Of a stretch of 64,000 bases of DNA, positions 36,529 to 44,935 are shown one piece after another; position 1 is the first letter of the stretch; each line of letters begins with the position of its first letter. The notes under the pieces are model-generated. The model had not been told where the DNA came from. It worked only from the letters and a program-made list of their open reading frames with translations, and did no database searches. This DNA is from Crocinitomicaceae bacterium (GTDB taxonomy: Bacteria > Bacteroidota > Bacteroidia > Flavobacteriales_D > Crocinitomicaceae). The stretch lies in NCBI GenBank assembly GCA_022447585.1, contig JAKVAR010000006.1, positions 434,001 to 498,000 on the forward strand, given 5' to 3'. Both the position numbers and the translations under genes were made by a program.

Positions 36529-37410
36529 TTATTGCTTTAAATCACTAATAACTCTTTCAGCCATAACTTCGAAATTAGTCACTTTATAGTTAAGACTAAT
36601 GCACTTTCCGTTGAGTCCTTCTGCAAATGAGACATATAAATTGTGTGATTCATCGCAGTACACACCAAGTGGTAATTGACATCCTCCATCAAGTAAGTTA
36701 AGTACTTTACGTTCTAAATCAATACGTTTTTGAACTTGAGGAAAATTCATTTTCTGCAGAATATCATTCAATTCATCATCATCGCTTCTGATTTGAAGGC
36801 CTAGGACGCCTTGGGCAGGAGCAGGAACAAATTCAGATGGATCAAGAATAACTTCTAAAAACTCGGATAAATCAAGTTCTAATCGATCTACACCAGCTTT
36901 TGCCAATAGAATTGCATCATAGTTACCCTCTCTTAGCTTATTAATACGCGTAGGTACATTACCACGTAAATCATTGATAGTTGTATCCGGTCGATATTTC
37001 ATAACCTGCGATTTTCTTCTGGCAGAAGAAGTTCCAACAAGGGCGCCTGCCTTTAAAGACCACTTTCGAGAGGCATCAATCGCATTTTTGTTAATCAATA
37101 AAATATCCGCTGGATTGGCTCTTTCAGAAACACATGCAATTTTCAATCCTGCCGGAGGATTTGTCTCTAAGTCTTTGTGAGAATGAACAGCTAAATCAAT
37201 CTTTTTAGCCAACAGTGCGTCTTCGATTTCTTTCGTAAAAAAACCTTTACCCTCCAGCTTGTCGAAACTTAAATGTTGAACAGTATCACCTTGAGTTTTA
37301 ATAATATTCAATTCGACAACACATCCTAATTTTTCCAGTTCAGATTTTACAAAGTACGCCTGCCATAAAGCAAGATCACTTCCTCTTGAACCAATTACAA
37401 CATTTTTCAT
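36529..37410 (-). CDS. hemC: Hydroxymethylbilane synthase (porphobilinogen deaminase)
   Basis: Joins four porphobilinogen units into hydroxymethylbilane. The 293-residue protein shows GSRGSDLALWQA at the N-terminus, HSHKDLE with catalytic D80, GTSSARRKSQ and LRGNVPTRINKL for binding the growing chain, and the dipyrromethane-cofactor cysteine C244 in DGGCQLPLGVY. Somewhat shorter than the E. coli enzyme, within the normal range. It lies two bases after hemA. Confidence 0.97.
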   Translation of the reverse strand: MKNVVIGSRGSDLALWQAYFVKSELEKLGCVVELNIIKTQGDTVQHLSFDKLEGKGFFTKEIEDALLAKKIDLAVHSHKDLETNPPAGLKIACVSERANPADILLINKNAIDASRKWSLKAGALVGTSSARRKSQVMKYRPDTTINDLRGNVPTRINKLREGNYDAILLAKAGVDRLELDLSEFLEVILDPSEFVPAPAQGVLGLQIRSDDDELNDILQKMNFPQVQKRIDLERKVLNLLDGGCQLPLGVYCDESHNLYVSFAEGLNGKCISLNYKVTNFEVMAERVISDLKQ

Positions 37411-37412
37411 AA

Positions 37413-38657
37413 TCAGTGCTTTTTAAGCAGTATTTCTTTGGCCATAAGCATTGGCATACTCATGTACTTTTTCTCCATGTAACCCAGGATTTTCTCAAGC
37501 GTCTCACGTGATGCATCATCTAGATTGTTTAATTCTTTTTTGAATACTTCGTTCATCGCGGTAGCCTTAATTTCTTTCACTTTATTTGGGACTTCGCGCA
37601 TCGCTAATTCAACCGTTCTAACCTGGTTAATGTGCTTGAACTCAAATAATGCTTCGGATATAATTTCCTCGACGTGCTGAATTTCCTTTGATCGTGCTTT
37701 TAAATTTTCGTTAGAAATTTTTTGAAGAATCTCAACAGAAATATGCTCAACATTATGGGCATTTATGATTTCAGGAGATAAATCTTGCGGTATAGCAATA
37801 TCAATTACAGTTTTTCTTGAAGTTTCACCTTGAAGTAAATTCTCGTAAATATCAGGAGTTAGAATGTGATGCTCAGAACCAGTGCAAGTTATAATGATAT
37901 CAAATCCTTTATTGAATGTGTTTAAATCTGTAAGTGGTAATGCCACCCCGTTTAAATCTGAGGCCAGTTTTTCAGCTTTAGAAAGTGTTCTGTTGAAAAC
38001 ATAAAAATTTGTGAATCCATGCTTTCGAAGAAAACGACTCATATTTGTATTTGTAACTCCTGCACCTATAATCAAGATGCGAGATTCCAAAGGAATATTG
38101 AGATCTCTTAACCGATGATAAGCTAGGGAAACAACAGATACTGGACGTTTAGCAATGTTGGTTTCAGTATATACCTTTTTCGCCGTTTCAATTGTATGAC
38201 GAATCATTAAACGGATCAAATCTCCGGTTAAGTTCATTTTACGTGAATTCTCAAAAGCAGCCCTAACTTGTGTGATAATCTCTCTTTCACCGACAACCAT
38301 TGAATCTACAGACGAAGCAACAGAAAGTTGATGTTCTATGGCATCTAACCCCTGATAAACATCTCCGTTCGAAGAAAACAAAGTGCGTTGATCATTATCA
38401 AAATGTGGATATAATTCGTGGAAAAAACGATCAAGAAAAACAAGATCGACATTCTCTTTGGTAACAAAAGCAAACTCGACGCGATTACAAGTTGAAAGGT
38501 ACATCAACTCGTCAAGTTCTAACAAGTGTTTGAAAGCAGAGAATCGAGATTCTTGATTTTCCTCTTCAATATGCAATTTTCCTATTTCTGCAATGGGTAA
38601 ATTACGATGCGTAAATGCGACGATATGTAAAGTCTCCAGACCTTTATTTTTTATCAC
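37413..38657 (-). CDS. hemA: Glutamyl-tRNA reductase
   Basis: First committed step of the C5 haem pathway: reduces glutamyl-tRNA to glutamate-1-semialdehyde. The 414-residue protein has catalytic C57 in STCNRVEF, a GERE motif (VVGEREI) and an NADPH-binding domain (ILIIGAGVTNTNMSRFLRKHG). The start is a GTG at 38657; no ATG offers the conserved N-terminus LHIVAFTHRNLPI. A near-consensus -7 box (CATATTTG, 38669-38662) ends five bases before that GTG, so the transcript may be nearly leaderless. hemC and hemD follow within a few bases. hemL and hemB are not in the window. Confidence 0.95.
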   Translation of the reverse strand: MIKNKGLETLHIVAFTHRNLPIAEIGKLHIEEENQESRFSAFKHLLELDELMYLSTCNRVEFAFVTKENVDLVFLDRFFHELYPHFDNDQRTLFSSNGDVYQGLDAIEHQLSVASSVDSMVVGEREIITQVRAAFENSRKMNLTGDLIRLMIRHTIETAKKVYTETNIAKRPVSVVSLAYHRLRDLNIPLESRILIIGAGVTNTNMSRFLRKHGFTNFYVFNRTLSKAEKLASDLNGVALPLTDLNTFNKGFDIIITCTGSEHHILTPDIYENLLQGETSRKTVIDIAIPQDLSPEIINAHNVEHISVEILQKISNENLKARSKEIQHVEEIISEALFEFKHINQVRTVELAMREVPNKVKEIKATAMNEVFKKELNNLDDASRETLEKILGYMEKKYMSMPMLMAKEILLKKH

Positions 38658-38774
38658 GTTGCAAATATGATGAGTTCTGGCTTTTCTTTTGTCATTTATT
38701 TGTCATGAATTAGTAGTTTAGAACCCATCTAAATAAGGCTGAAAGTTGCATTATCACTGCTTTTTGCTTATTTC

Positions 38775-38804
38775 TTGATTAATTAGTTGAAATAGGTATC
38801 TTTA
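38775..38804 (+). promoter_or_regulatory. Promoter of RDD-rsmI-MDR unit
   Basis: TTG (38775-38777), 19 bases, TATCTTTA (38797-38804), 7 of 8 to the -7 consensus. Predicted leader of about ten bases before the ATG at 38821. Confidence 0.55.
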
Positions 38805-38820
38805 AACCAATAATTTACCA

Positions 38821-39591
38821 ATGAAGTCAATAGAATTTGAGTCTGCTCAAAATGTAAAAATCGAATATGAATTAGCGTCTGTAGCCCAACGTTCTGCTGC
38901 TGCTATGATTGATTTTTTTGCTTTCGCAATTTACTTTTTGATCTGTAGCATGGTTATGGGTTTCCCAGATTACTTTGATTCAAATTATGGGTCGGAATTG
39001 TTTATCCAGCTCTTGCTAGTAAAAATTCCGTGGATTTTTTATAACCCAATAATTGAATATTTAACACAGGGACAAAGTCTTGGAAAGTATGTATTAGGGA
39101 TTAGAGTAGTAACTATTTCAGGAGAAAGACCAGGTTTAAGAGAGGTTTTTACAAGATGGATCTTTAAAGGCGACTTTTTATGGATTAGCGCTGATTTTTT
39201 CTTGTTGTTTTGGTTCGGAATTGGAATTCTTGGAATCATCTATGCTGGCACGTCTGAAAGAAGACAAAGAATGGGTGATGTCATGGCAAACACCATTGTA
39301 ATTAAGAATAAATCGAGCATACGTTATTCGCTTAAGGATGTGCTTTCGATTAAAAATCAAGACAATTACACCCCCGTTTACAGTGATGTGGTAAAATTAA
39401 CCGATGAAGATATGTTGCTTATAAAAAACACGATTCAAAGAGTGCGTGCCAATCCGAATCCTGCAACTAAGGCGTTAGCCATTGATATCGCAAACAAAAC
39501 AGCGGAATTAATTGGCTTAGAGGAAACACCTAAAAAAAGATTACAATTTTTGCAGACTTTACTGCAGGACTATGTAGTTTTGACCCGATAA
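38821..39591 (+). CDS. RDD family membrane protein
   Basis: A 256-residue protein with the RDD domain in its first 165 residues: RSAAAMIDFFAFAIYFL holds the Arg...Asp-x-Phe signature in helix 1, two further helices follow, and GQSLGKYVLGIRVV and RRQRMGDVMANTIVI are typical. The last 90 residues are soluble, helical and uncharacterised. Some RDD proteins have been reported as Na+/H+ antiporters, but most have no known role. It starts a short operon; rsmI begins ten bases after its stop. Confidence 0.88.
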   Translation: MKSIEFESAQNVKIEYELASVAQRSAAAMIDFFAFAIYFLICSMVMGFPDYFDSNYGSELFIQLLLVKIPWIFYNPIIEYLTQGQSLGKYVLGIRVVTISGERPGLREVFTRWIFKGDFLWISADFFLLFWFGIGILGIIYAGTSERRQRMGDVMANTIVIKNKSSIRYSLKDVLSIKNQDNYTPVYSDVVKLTDEDMLLIKNTIQRVRANPNPATKALAIDIANKTAELIGLEETPKKRLQFLQTLLQDYVVLTR

Positions 39592-39601
39592 GATTCATAA
39601 C

Positions 39602-40279
39602 ATGTCGAAACTTTATATTGTTCCTACACCGATAGGAAACCTTGAGGATATCACTTTACGTGCTATTCGTATTTTACAGGAAACTGATTTAATCTTTGCA
39701 GAAGATACAAGAGTGACTAAAAAACTGTTGAATCATCTTGAAATTTCTAAGCCAACTCATCCTTTTCATGCACACAATGAGCATAAAGCATTGTCAAATG
39801 CAATAGATAAGATTAAGGCAAACACTTCAACGGTTTTGGTTTCTGATGCCGGAACTCCAGGTATTTCGGATCCTGGGTTTTTATTAATCAGAGAATGCTT
39901 AGCCAAGAATATAGATATTGAGTGTTTACCAGGACCTGCAGCTTTAATACCTGCTTTGGTTTCAAGTGGTTTTCCATGTGATCGTTTTGTTTTCGAAGGA
40001 TTCCTTCCACATAAAAAAGGTCGACAAACTAGGTTAATTGCCATTGCCGAAGAAAAGAGAACAACGGTGTTATATGAATCTCCGCATCGTTTAGTGAAAT
40101 GTCTAGGACAAATCTCTGAATTTATGGGAGAAGACAAACAGGTTTGTGTTGCTCGTGAAATCACGAAAATGTATGAAGAATATAAACGTGGAACGGCCAA
40201 AGAACTGAAAGAGTACTACGAAGCAAATCCGCCGAAAGGAGAGATTGTAATTGTTATTGAAGGTAAACAAGGTAAGTAA
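39602..40279 (+). CDS. rsmI: 16S rRNA (cytidine1402-2'-O)-methyltransferase
   Basis: Methylates the 2'-OH of C1402 in the ribosomal decoding centre. The 225-residue tetrapyrrole-methylase-fold protein shows VPTPIGNLEDITLRA at the N-terminus, FAEDTRVTKKLL, SDAGTPGISDPGFLL and PHRLVKCL, all RsmI signatures. Slightly short at the C-terminus compared with the E. coli enzyme, which carries an extra small domain; this is common in Bacteroidota. Its TAA overlaps the ATG of the following gene (TAATG). Confidence 0.95.
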   Translation: MSKLYIVPTPIGNLEDITLRAIRILQETDLIFAEDTRVTKKLLNHLEISKPTHPFHAHNEHKALSNAIDKIKANTSTVLVSDAGTPGISDPGFLLIRECLAKNIDIECLPGPAALIPALVSSGFPCDRFVFEGFLPHKKGRQTRLIAIAEEKRTTVLYESPHRLVKCLGQISEFMGEDKQVCVAREITKMYEEYKRGTAKELKEYYEANPPKGEIVIVIEGKQGK

Positions 40280-41313
40280 TGGGAACTATAAAAAGCGAAG
40301 CATACTTTTTAACAAAGAAGGGGAATGCCAATGAAGCATTTGATTTAAGGCCTCTGGAAATTAAAACTCCTAAAAACAACGAGGTTTTAATTGAAGTAGA
40401 GGCATTCGGATTGAATTATGCCGATGTTATGGCGCGACGTGGTTTATATAGAGAAGCACCGCCATTTCCTTGTGTTGTAGGATATGAAGTTGTTGGAAGA
40501 ATTACCCGTGTTGGACCAGATTCGGATCAATCGAAATTAGGTAAGCGCGTTGTTGCTTTTTGCAGATTTGGGGGTTATGCAAAGCATGTGATTACAGATG
40601 ATTACGCAACCGTTGCTGTTGGTGATCAACCTGCTGAGGGCTTACTTTCCCTTTGTACACAGGCAGTTACGGCTTATTATATGGCTGACTATTTAACTCC
40701 AGTACATAAAATTGATACGGTTTTGATTCATGCTGCCGCTGGTGGTGTAGGAACGATGCTTATTCAATTAGCAAAGCTTAAGGGAGCGACTGTTATTGCA
40801 AAGGTTGGACGTTCTGAAAAAATGGAATTGGTTAAGTCTTTAGGAGCTGATTATGTGGTGAATTATAACGACTCAGATTATCAGGAACAAGTAGAAAAAC
40901 TGCTTAACAACCAACGAATAGACATCAGTTATAATCCAGTTGCCGGTTCTACTTATAAAAAGGACTTCGCTTTATTAGGATCGGGAGGAAGGTTGATTTT
41001 GTTTGGAGGTTCTGAACTTTCAAATGGAAAATGGGGAACCCTTTCTAAGCTTAATTTCGTGCGTAAAATGGGACTTGTACTTCCTATTGGTTTAATGATG
41101 AGATCAAAGAACATTCTTGGAGTCAATATGCTGAAAATAGCGGATAATAAGCCTAAAGTATTAGAGTATTGTCTTCAAAGTGTTGTTGATTTATATTCAG
41201 AAGGGAAGATTCAACCGCAGGTAGGTGGTGTATATACTTTTGATAAAATTGCTGATGCACACGCTGATTTAGAAAGTGGTAAAACAACGGGAAAACTAGC
41301 CGTGAAATGGTAA
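40279..41313 (+). CDS. Zinc-free MDR oxidoreductase, quinone reductase / VAT-1-like
   Basis: A 344-residue medium-chain dehydrogenase/reductase. The N-terminal catalytic fold has FGLNYADVMARRGLYREAPPFPCVVGYE, the quinone-oxidoreductase pattern, and lacks the cysteine cluster of zinc alcohol dehydrogenases. The Rossmann part has HAAAGGVGTMLIQLAKLKGA for NADPH. The region around 240-290 (WGTLSKLNFVRKMGLVLPIGLMMRSKNILGVNM) resembles VAT-1-type members. Substrate is probably a quinone or reactive enone, not assignable further. Coupled to rsmI by a TAATG overlap. Confidence 0.85.
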   Translation: MGTIKSEAYFLTKKGNANEAFDLRPLEIKTPKNNEVLIEVEAFGLNYADVMARRGLYREAPPFPCVVGYEVVGRITRVGPDSDQSKLGKRVVAFCRFGGYAKHVITDDYATVAVGDQPAEGLLSLCTQAVTAYYMADYLTPVHKIDTVLIHAAAGGVGTMLIQLAKLKGATVIAKVGRSEKMELVKSLGADYVVNYNDSDYQEQVEKLLNNQRIDISYNPVAGSTYKKDFALLGSGGRLILFGGSELSNGKWGTLSKLNFVRKMGLVLPIGLMMRSKNILGVNMLKIADNKPKVLEYCLQSVVDLYSEGKIQPQVGGVYTFDKIADAHADLESGKTTGKLAVKW

Positions 41314-41850
41314 TTAGGGTGGATAAGGTCCTTCGTAACTGATACAAGGGTTAGTTCCTGTAAAACATTTAGCAAAATAAGTGAATTCGAAATGCTCATC
41401 TCGCGAAACATTAAAAGTGAAGTCAGGTGTGTTTTTCCAATTTTCATAGCACTTCGCATCAGCCATTTGTTCATTTGAATTGGAACTACCATGCTTCGAG
41501 ATAAAATCCTTTATTGCTAAGGCTTTATCTATATGAAAAACGAAATAATCGCCTGCCGGAATTTTAAATGTAAAACTCGTGTCTATATTGCGCTCAATTC
41601 TCCATCTATTTTTATCTGAAAGAATAGAATCAGAAGATATATAAAAAGCCTTTTCCTTTGAAATAGAGTAGAATCCCATTTCTTCTTCCTGAGTTGGGTA
41701 TGCTCCACCGCAATAAGGGCGATGGATTTTGGAGGTGAGAGTAACCGTAAAAGTCTTATCATTAGAACCTTCGTCGTGTGAACTAACGTTAAAAACATTG
41801 GAACAACTAGTCAGAATGAAAATTCCTATTAGAAGAAATTTAAAACCCAT
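41314..41850 (-). CDS. Lipoprotein of unknown function
   Basis: A 178-residue lipoprotein whose start I place at the ATG at 41850: the frame reaches back to 41913, but only from 41850 does it begin with a signal peptide and lipobox (FILTSC). The mature part carries a HRPYCGGAYPTQEEE motif and further cysteines (KCYENW, KCFTGTNPC), suggesting disulfides. I do not recognise the family. It overlaps the 3' end of the antiporter gene by 11 bases and is probably translated from the same mRNA. Confidence 0.65.
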   Translation of the reverse strand: MGFKFLLIGIFILTSCSNVFNVSSHDEGSNDKTFTVTLTSKIHRPYCGGAYPTQEEEMGFYSISKEKAFYISSDSILSDKNRWRIERNIDTSFTFKIPAGDYFVFHIDKALAIKDFISKHGSSNSNEQMADAKCYENWKNTPDFTFNVSRDEHFEFTYFAKCFTGTNPCISYEGPYPP

Positions 41851-43156
41851 CAAAATCTTGATCTTCAATATTTTTACGCACACGCTCTTCCATCTCCTCA
41901 TTGTTTTCCTCATTCCCGCCTTTCCCTTTTAATCTAGGGATATTTTGAAGTAATACATCAGAAACTTTCTCACCTCGATATGAAATTAATGCGAACATCA
42001 TTATCATACTTGTGATAAGAATAGGATAAAGAAGTAACCCAGTATCGAAGTTTGGAATGTTAATTGTTTCACTCTTCATTAAAACGAAGAAAAGAAGAAC
42101 CGTAATCAATCCTCTAGGCGCAATAAACACCTCTGGGAACATAAAGTCCTTAGCGAATAGTTTCAATGAGATAAATCTGACAATAAATAAAATAGCTACA
42201 ATCGCTAAACTATTCACAGCTACTTCTACATTATATAAACTGGAGATTGAAATACTAAGTCCGAATACTACAAAGAAAAACGTACGAATTAAAAATGCAG
42301 ATTCCAGTGTTAGAATATGGAAATCGTGCAGGATAGGCTTCACTTTTTCCTTATCGAATAGTTTAGAAAGTCTACCTCTAAAGAAAACATCTGTGTTATT
42401 TAGGACTATACCGAAAGCCAGAATTATTAATAGAGATGATAGGTGAAAATACTTCCCAATTGCGAAAAGTAGCAGTAGTACTGCAATAATCAAAAACAGT
42501 TTTACCTGCATTCTTAAATGTTGGAAAAGATATACCATCACATAAGCAACAACTACTGATAATATTACTGTACCTATAACATTCAAAATAATCTCCCAAA
42601 AGAGACTTCCTTCACCAGCCCCTCCTTCTGCACCTATCATGAAATAGAAGACCATAATCCCTAAAATATCAGAGAATGTACTCTCATAAACCATGAATTC
42701 ACGCTTTTTTCCAGTTAATCTTCCAACACTAGGGATAATAATAGCGCTACTCATAATACTTAAAGGAATCGCATAAACCACAGCTGTATACAATGTTGTG
42801 CTTGGGAAAATATACATGAAGAAACCAGCTAAAGCAAACATAGAACCAAAAATTCCCAGATTAGCAATTATGAATGATTTCATTATTAAACTGAGTTTCT
42901 CTTTTTCTAGTTTAAGATCTAAGGCAGCTTCTAAAACAATCATTACCAGTCCAATATTTCCTAAAATCTCAAGAATTGAGTTGAGTTTAAGGTCTTCGTC
43001 AATAATATTATAAGCATTCATGACTCCTTTTAACCCCATTCCTAAAGCAATAAGTAATAATACTGAAGGGATATTTGTCTTCTTAGCAATGATATTAAAA
43101 AAGAAACTTAAAATAATGACACCAGCCAGCGCCATAATAAGAATATATGAGTTCAT
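41840..43156 (-). CDS. Cation/proton antiporter, CPA family (NhaP/KefB type)
   Basis: A 438-residue transporter with about 12 helices, exchanging Na+ or K+ for H+. Conserved pieces include VLLLIALGMGLKG in helix 2, GLVMIVLEAALDLKL with the acidic residues of helices 3-4, STFSDILGIMVFYF with the paired acidic region (the family's ion-binding Asp), and FIAPRGLITVLLFF, the CPA1 Arg-Gly-Leu motif. The ATG at 43156 is preferred over a TTG at 43213, because the exact -7 box TATATTTG lies between them. The C-terminal tail is short and acidic, without RCK or UspA domain. The ion cannot be told from sequence. Confidence 0.9.
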   Translation of the reverse strand: MNSYILIMALAGVIILSFFFNIIAKKTNIPSVLLLIALGMGLKGVMNAYNIIDEDLKLNSILEILGNIGLVMIVLEAALDLKLEKEKLSLIMKSFIIANLGIFGSMFALAGFFMYIFPSTTLYTAVVYAIPLSIMSSAIIIPSVGRLTGKKREFMVYESTFSDILGIMVFYFMIGAEGGAGEGSLFWEIILNVIGTVILSVVVAYVMVYLFQHLRMQVKLFLIIAVLLLLFAIGKYFHLSSLLIILAFGIVLNNTDVFFRGRLSKLFDKEKVKPILHDFHILTLESAFLIRTFFFVVFGLSISISSLYNVEVAVNSLAIVAILFIVRFISLKLFAKDFMFPEVFIAPRGLITVLLFFVLMKSETINIPNFDTGLLLYPILITSMIMMFALISYRGEKVSDVLLQNIPRLKGKGGNEENNEEMEERVRKNIEDQDFDGF

Positions 43157-43176
43157 TCGTCTTTTGTTGGTAAAAT

Positions 43177-43184
43177 CAAATATA
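43177..43184 (-). promoter_or_regulatory. -7 box for the antiporter gene
   Basis: Minus-strand TATATTTG, exact consensus. Transcript start expected near 43172, leaving a 15-base leader to the ATG at 43156 and excluding the longer TTG frame. A TTTG lies 26 bases upstream, a little too far for a standard -33. Confidence 0.55.
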
Positions 43185-43616
43185 AGAAAAAGCGCTAGCT
43201 TTTGATAGGACAAACGTTAGTGCGGACATAGCGCTAGTTTCAATGTTTATCGGAGATGAACTTTGTTACTTTTTTCCACCGCTGAAAAAAATAACAAAAA
43301 AATCTAGAAGCTTTTGAGGCGATTACGCTGTATCGTTGCCCCACTTTATTCTTCATGCTCTTTCGCTCCGATATGCAATTCCGAATAGTGCCCAACTATC
43401 GCTTGCAAATGCTTCATTGATTGAAGCAATAATGTTTCTTTATAGAAAGAACGTTCCTCACCAAAGGATTTTACAAAACCTCCAATTTACTACAATGAAG
43501 TTGTTTACCTATACAGAATTAAACAAAGGTGAATTTTATGCGTTATCATTTATTCATACTGTCAATTTAAACTTCTGACTTGATTTTTTTAAAAAAATGT
43601 ATCAATTGAAATATTA
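43185..43616. other. Intergenic with possible degenerate dispersed repeat
   Basis: Between the antiporter and arsR. It holds one A/T-rich stem-loop (43262-43298), then a TTG-started open frame of 80 codons (43336-43578) that has no family resemblance and no sensible start. The mixture of a poly-T/poly-A stem-loop followed by non-coding but open sequence resembles dispersed elements seen repeatedly in Bacteroidota genomes; that is inference from memory of such regions. Confidence 0.35.
43262..43298. repeat. Stem-loop with T-rich and A-rich arms
   Basis: TTTGTTACTTTTTTC (43262-43276), a seven-base loop, then GAAAAAAATAACAAA (43284-43298); 14 of 15 positions pair. It may be a bidirectional terminator-like structure or the end of a dispersed repeat. 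Confidence 0.5.
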
Positions 43617-43632
43617 ATCGTAATATTGCGAT
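43617..43632. promoter_or_regulatory. Putative ArsR operator
   Basis: ATCGTAATATTGCGAT is a nearly perfect 16-base dyad: one symmetric pair fails (T opposite G). It ends 14 bases before the arsR ATG, where ArsR-type repressors bind to autoregulate. ATCG...CGAT half-sites resemble those of other ArsR/SmtB operators. Confidence 0.5.
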
Positions 43633-43646
43633 ATATAATTATAACG

Positions 43647-43979
43647 ATGGGTTTAACAAAGACCGAAAATTACACGGATGAACAACTTCAAATTGCTAAA
43701 ATGATGAAAGTTATGGGGCATCCGGCACGTGTTACAATTCTTCAATCTATAATTAAGACTGAGACTTGTGTTTGTGGTGATTTGGTGACAGAAATTGGAT
43801 TGGCGCAGTCAACAATTTCACAGCACCTGAAGGAGTTGAAAGCTGCCGGTTTGATTCAAGGAACAATTGAAGGGACAAGCATGTGTTATTGTATCAATGC
43901 AAAAAATTGGAACATGCTTAATGAGCAAATGAATAGATTATTTAATTCGGCAAACTGTAGTGATACGGATTGCTGCTAA
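43647..43979 (+). CDS. arsR: ArsR-family metalloregulator
   Basis: A 110-residue winged-helix repressor that releases DNA on binding As(III) or Sb(III). The ATG at 43647 is preferred to a TTG at 43626, which lies inside the operator dyad. The sequence HPARVTILQSI and LVTEIGLAQSTISQHLKELKAAGLI is the helix-turn-helix core. The metal site is C41-V-C43 (TCVCGDL), the classic ArsR alpha-3 pair, and more cysteines are at 80, 82, 104, 109 and 110. The C-terminal CSDTDCC tail may add ligands. First gene of the arsenic operon. Confidence 0.92.
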   Translation: MGLTKTENYTDEQLQIAKMMKVMGHPARVTILQSIIKTETCVCGDLVTEIGLAQSTISQHLKELKAAGLIQGTIEGTSMCYCINAKNWNMLNEQMNRLFNSANCSDTDCC

Positions 43980-43990
43980 AACAACATGAG

Positions 43991-44506
43991 ATGAGTGAAA
44001 TCAAATATCCAAGAATGCATGTTTCTTTATATGTTAAAGACATTGCGTCAACCGTAAATTTTTATTCTACTTTTTTTGGAAAACCAGCGTCAAAAGTAAA
44101 ATCAGGTTATGCGAAATATGAGTTGTCTAATCTAGGTTTAATTATCTCCTTTGTTGAGAATGCTGAACTAGTTCAATCAAACTTCGGTCACCTTGGTATT
44201 CAAGTTGAATCTAAAGAAGAGATGGAAAGAATGTTAGGGATTGCAAAAGGCCAAGGGATCGTTTCTTTGGAAGAAATTGGAACTTCTTGCTGCTATGCAG
44301 TTCAAGATAAATTCTGGGTAACAGATCCTGATGGTGTACAATGGGAGGTTTATTATTTCCATGCTGACTCTGAGTTTAATGATCCACAATATAGCTCTGG
44401 AGAATCTGCTGCATGCTGCGCACCAACACAAGAAGAGAAGCCAAAAATTAAGATGATAGAAAGTACAAATTTAAATAGTTGCGAGCCTGGTTCAGGATGC
44501 TGTTAG
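43991..44506 (+). CDS. arsI: ArsI/CadI-family dioxygenase (C-As lyase)
   Basis: A vicinal-oxygen-chelate enzyme; characterised ArsI proteins use Fe(II) and O2 to cleave the carbon-arsenic bond of trivalent methylarsenicals and aromatic arsenicals. The ATG at 43991 gives 171 residues; a TTG seven codons earlier overlaps arsR. Predicted Fe ligands are H10 (MHVSLYV), H67 (GHLGIQV) and E119 (WEVYY). The substrate-binding vicinal pair is C100-C101 (TSCCYAVQDKFWVTDPDG), the ArsI/CadI signature. The tail has two more Cys pairs (ACCAP and SGCC). CadI (cadmium-induced) is the alternative name; operon context favours arsenic. Confidence 0.87.
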   Translation: MSEIKYPRMHVSLYVKDIASTVNFYSTFFGKPASKVKSGYAKYELSNLGLIISFVENAELVQSNFGHLGIQVESKEEMERMLGIAKGQGIVSLEEIGTSCCYAVQDKFWVTDPDGVQWEVYYFHADSEFNDPQYSSGESAACCAPTQEEKPKIKMIESTNLNSCEPGSGCC

Positions 44507-44518
44507 TAAATTGAAATT

Positions 44519-44935
44519 ATGAGCAAAAATGTTTTAGTGCTTTGCACAGGAAATAGTTGTAGAAGTCAAATTGCAGATGGTTATTTGAAGGCTTTTTCAC
44601 CGGAAGGAACAAATGTATACAGTGCGGGTGTTGAAACTCATGGAGTTAACCCAAAAGCCATTGAAACAATGAATGATGATGGAGTTGACATTTCGGGAAA
44701 TACTTCCAATCATGTAGATGAATATGCGAATGTTGATTTTGATTTTATTATAACGGTTTGCGACAATGCAAAAGAACGCTGTCCATATTTCCCATCAAAA
44801 GCGCAAAAGTTTCATTTTAACTTTCCTGACCCTGCAAAGGCAACGGGAACAGAAGCTGAAATCAAAGCTAGTTTTGAGTCAACGCGAGATATGGTAAAAA
44901 CCTATATCAAAGAATTTGTCTCAGCATATTTATGA
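44519..44935 (+). CDS. arsC: Arsenate reductase, low-molecular-weight PTPase type
   Basis: Reduces As(V) to As(III) using thioredoxin. The 138-residue protein has the phosphatase loop CTGNSCRS with nucleophile C9, R15 and S16, and the redox pair C81 and C88 (TVCDNAKERC), matching the C10/C82/C89 triad of the Bacillus subtilis enzyme. An extra cysteine, C14, lies in the loop. Its stop overlaps the aquaporin ATG (ATGA). Confidence 0.93.
   Translation: MSKNVLVLCTGNSCRSQIADGYLKAFSPEGTNVYSAGVETHGVNPKAIETMNDDGVDISGNTSNHVDEYANVDFDFIITVCDNAKERCPYFPSKAQKFHFNFPDPAKATGTEAEIKASFESTRDMVKTYIKEFVSAYL

Noticed and set aside
39766-40200. Antisense open frame of 144 codons inside rsmI
   Set aside because: The sense frame is a complete RsmI with all motifs; the antisense frame has no signal, start or homology.
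43336-43578. Open frame of 80 codons starting with TTG upstream of arsR
   Set aside because: No recognisable family, no ribosome binding site or promoter, and it lies next to a repeat-like stem-loop; more likely non-coding or a decayed element.
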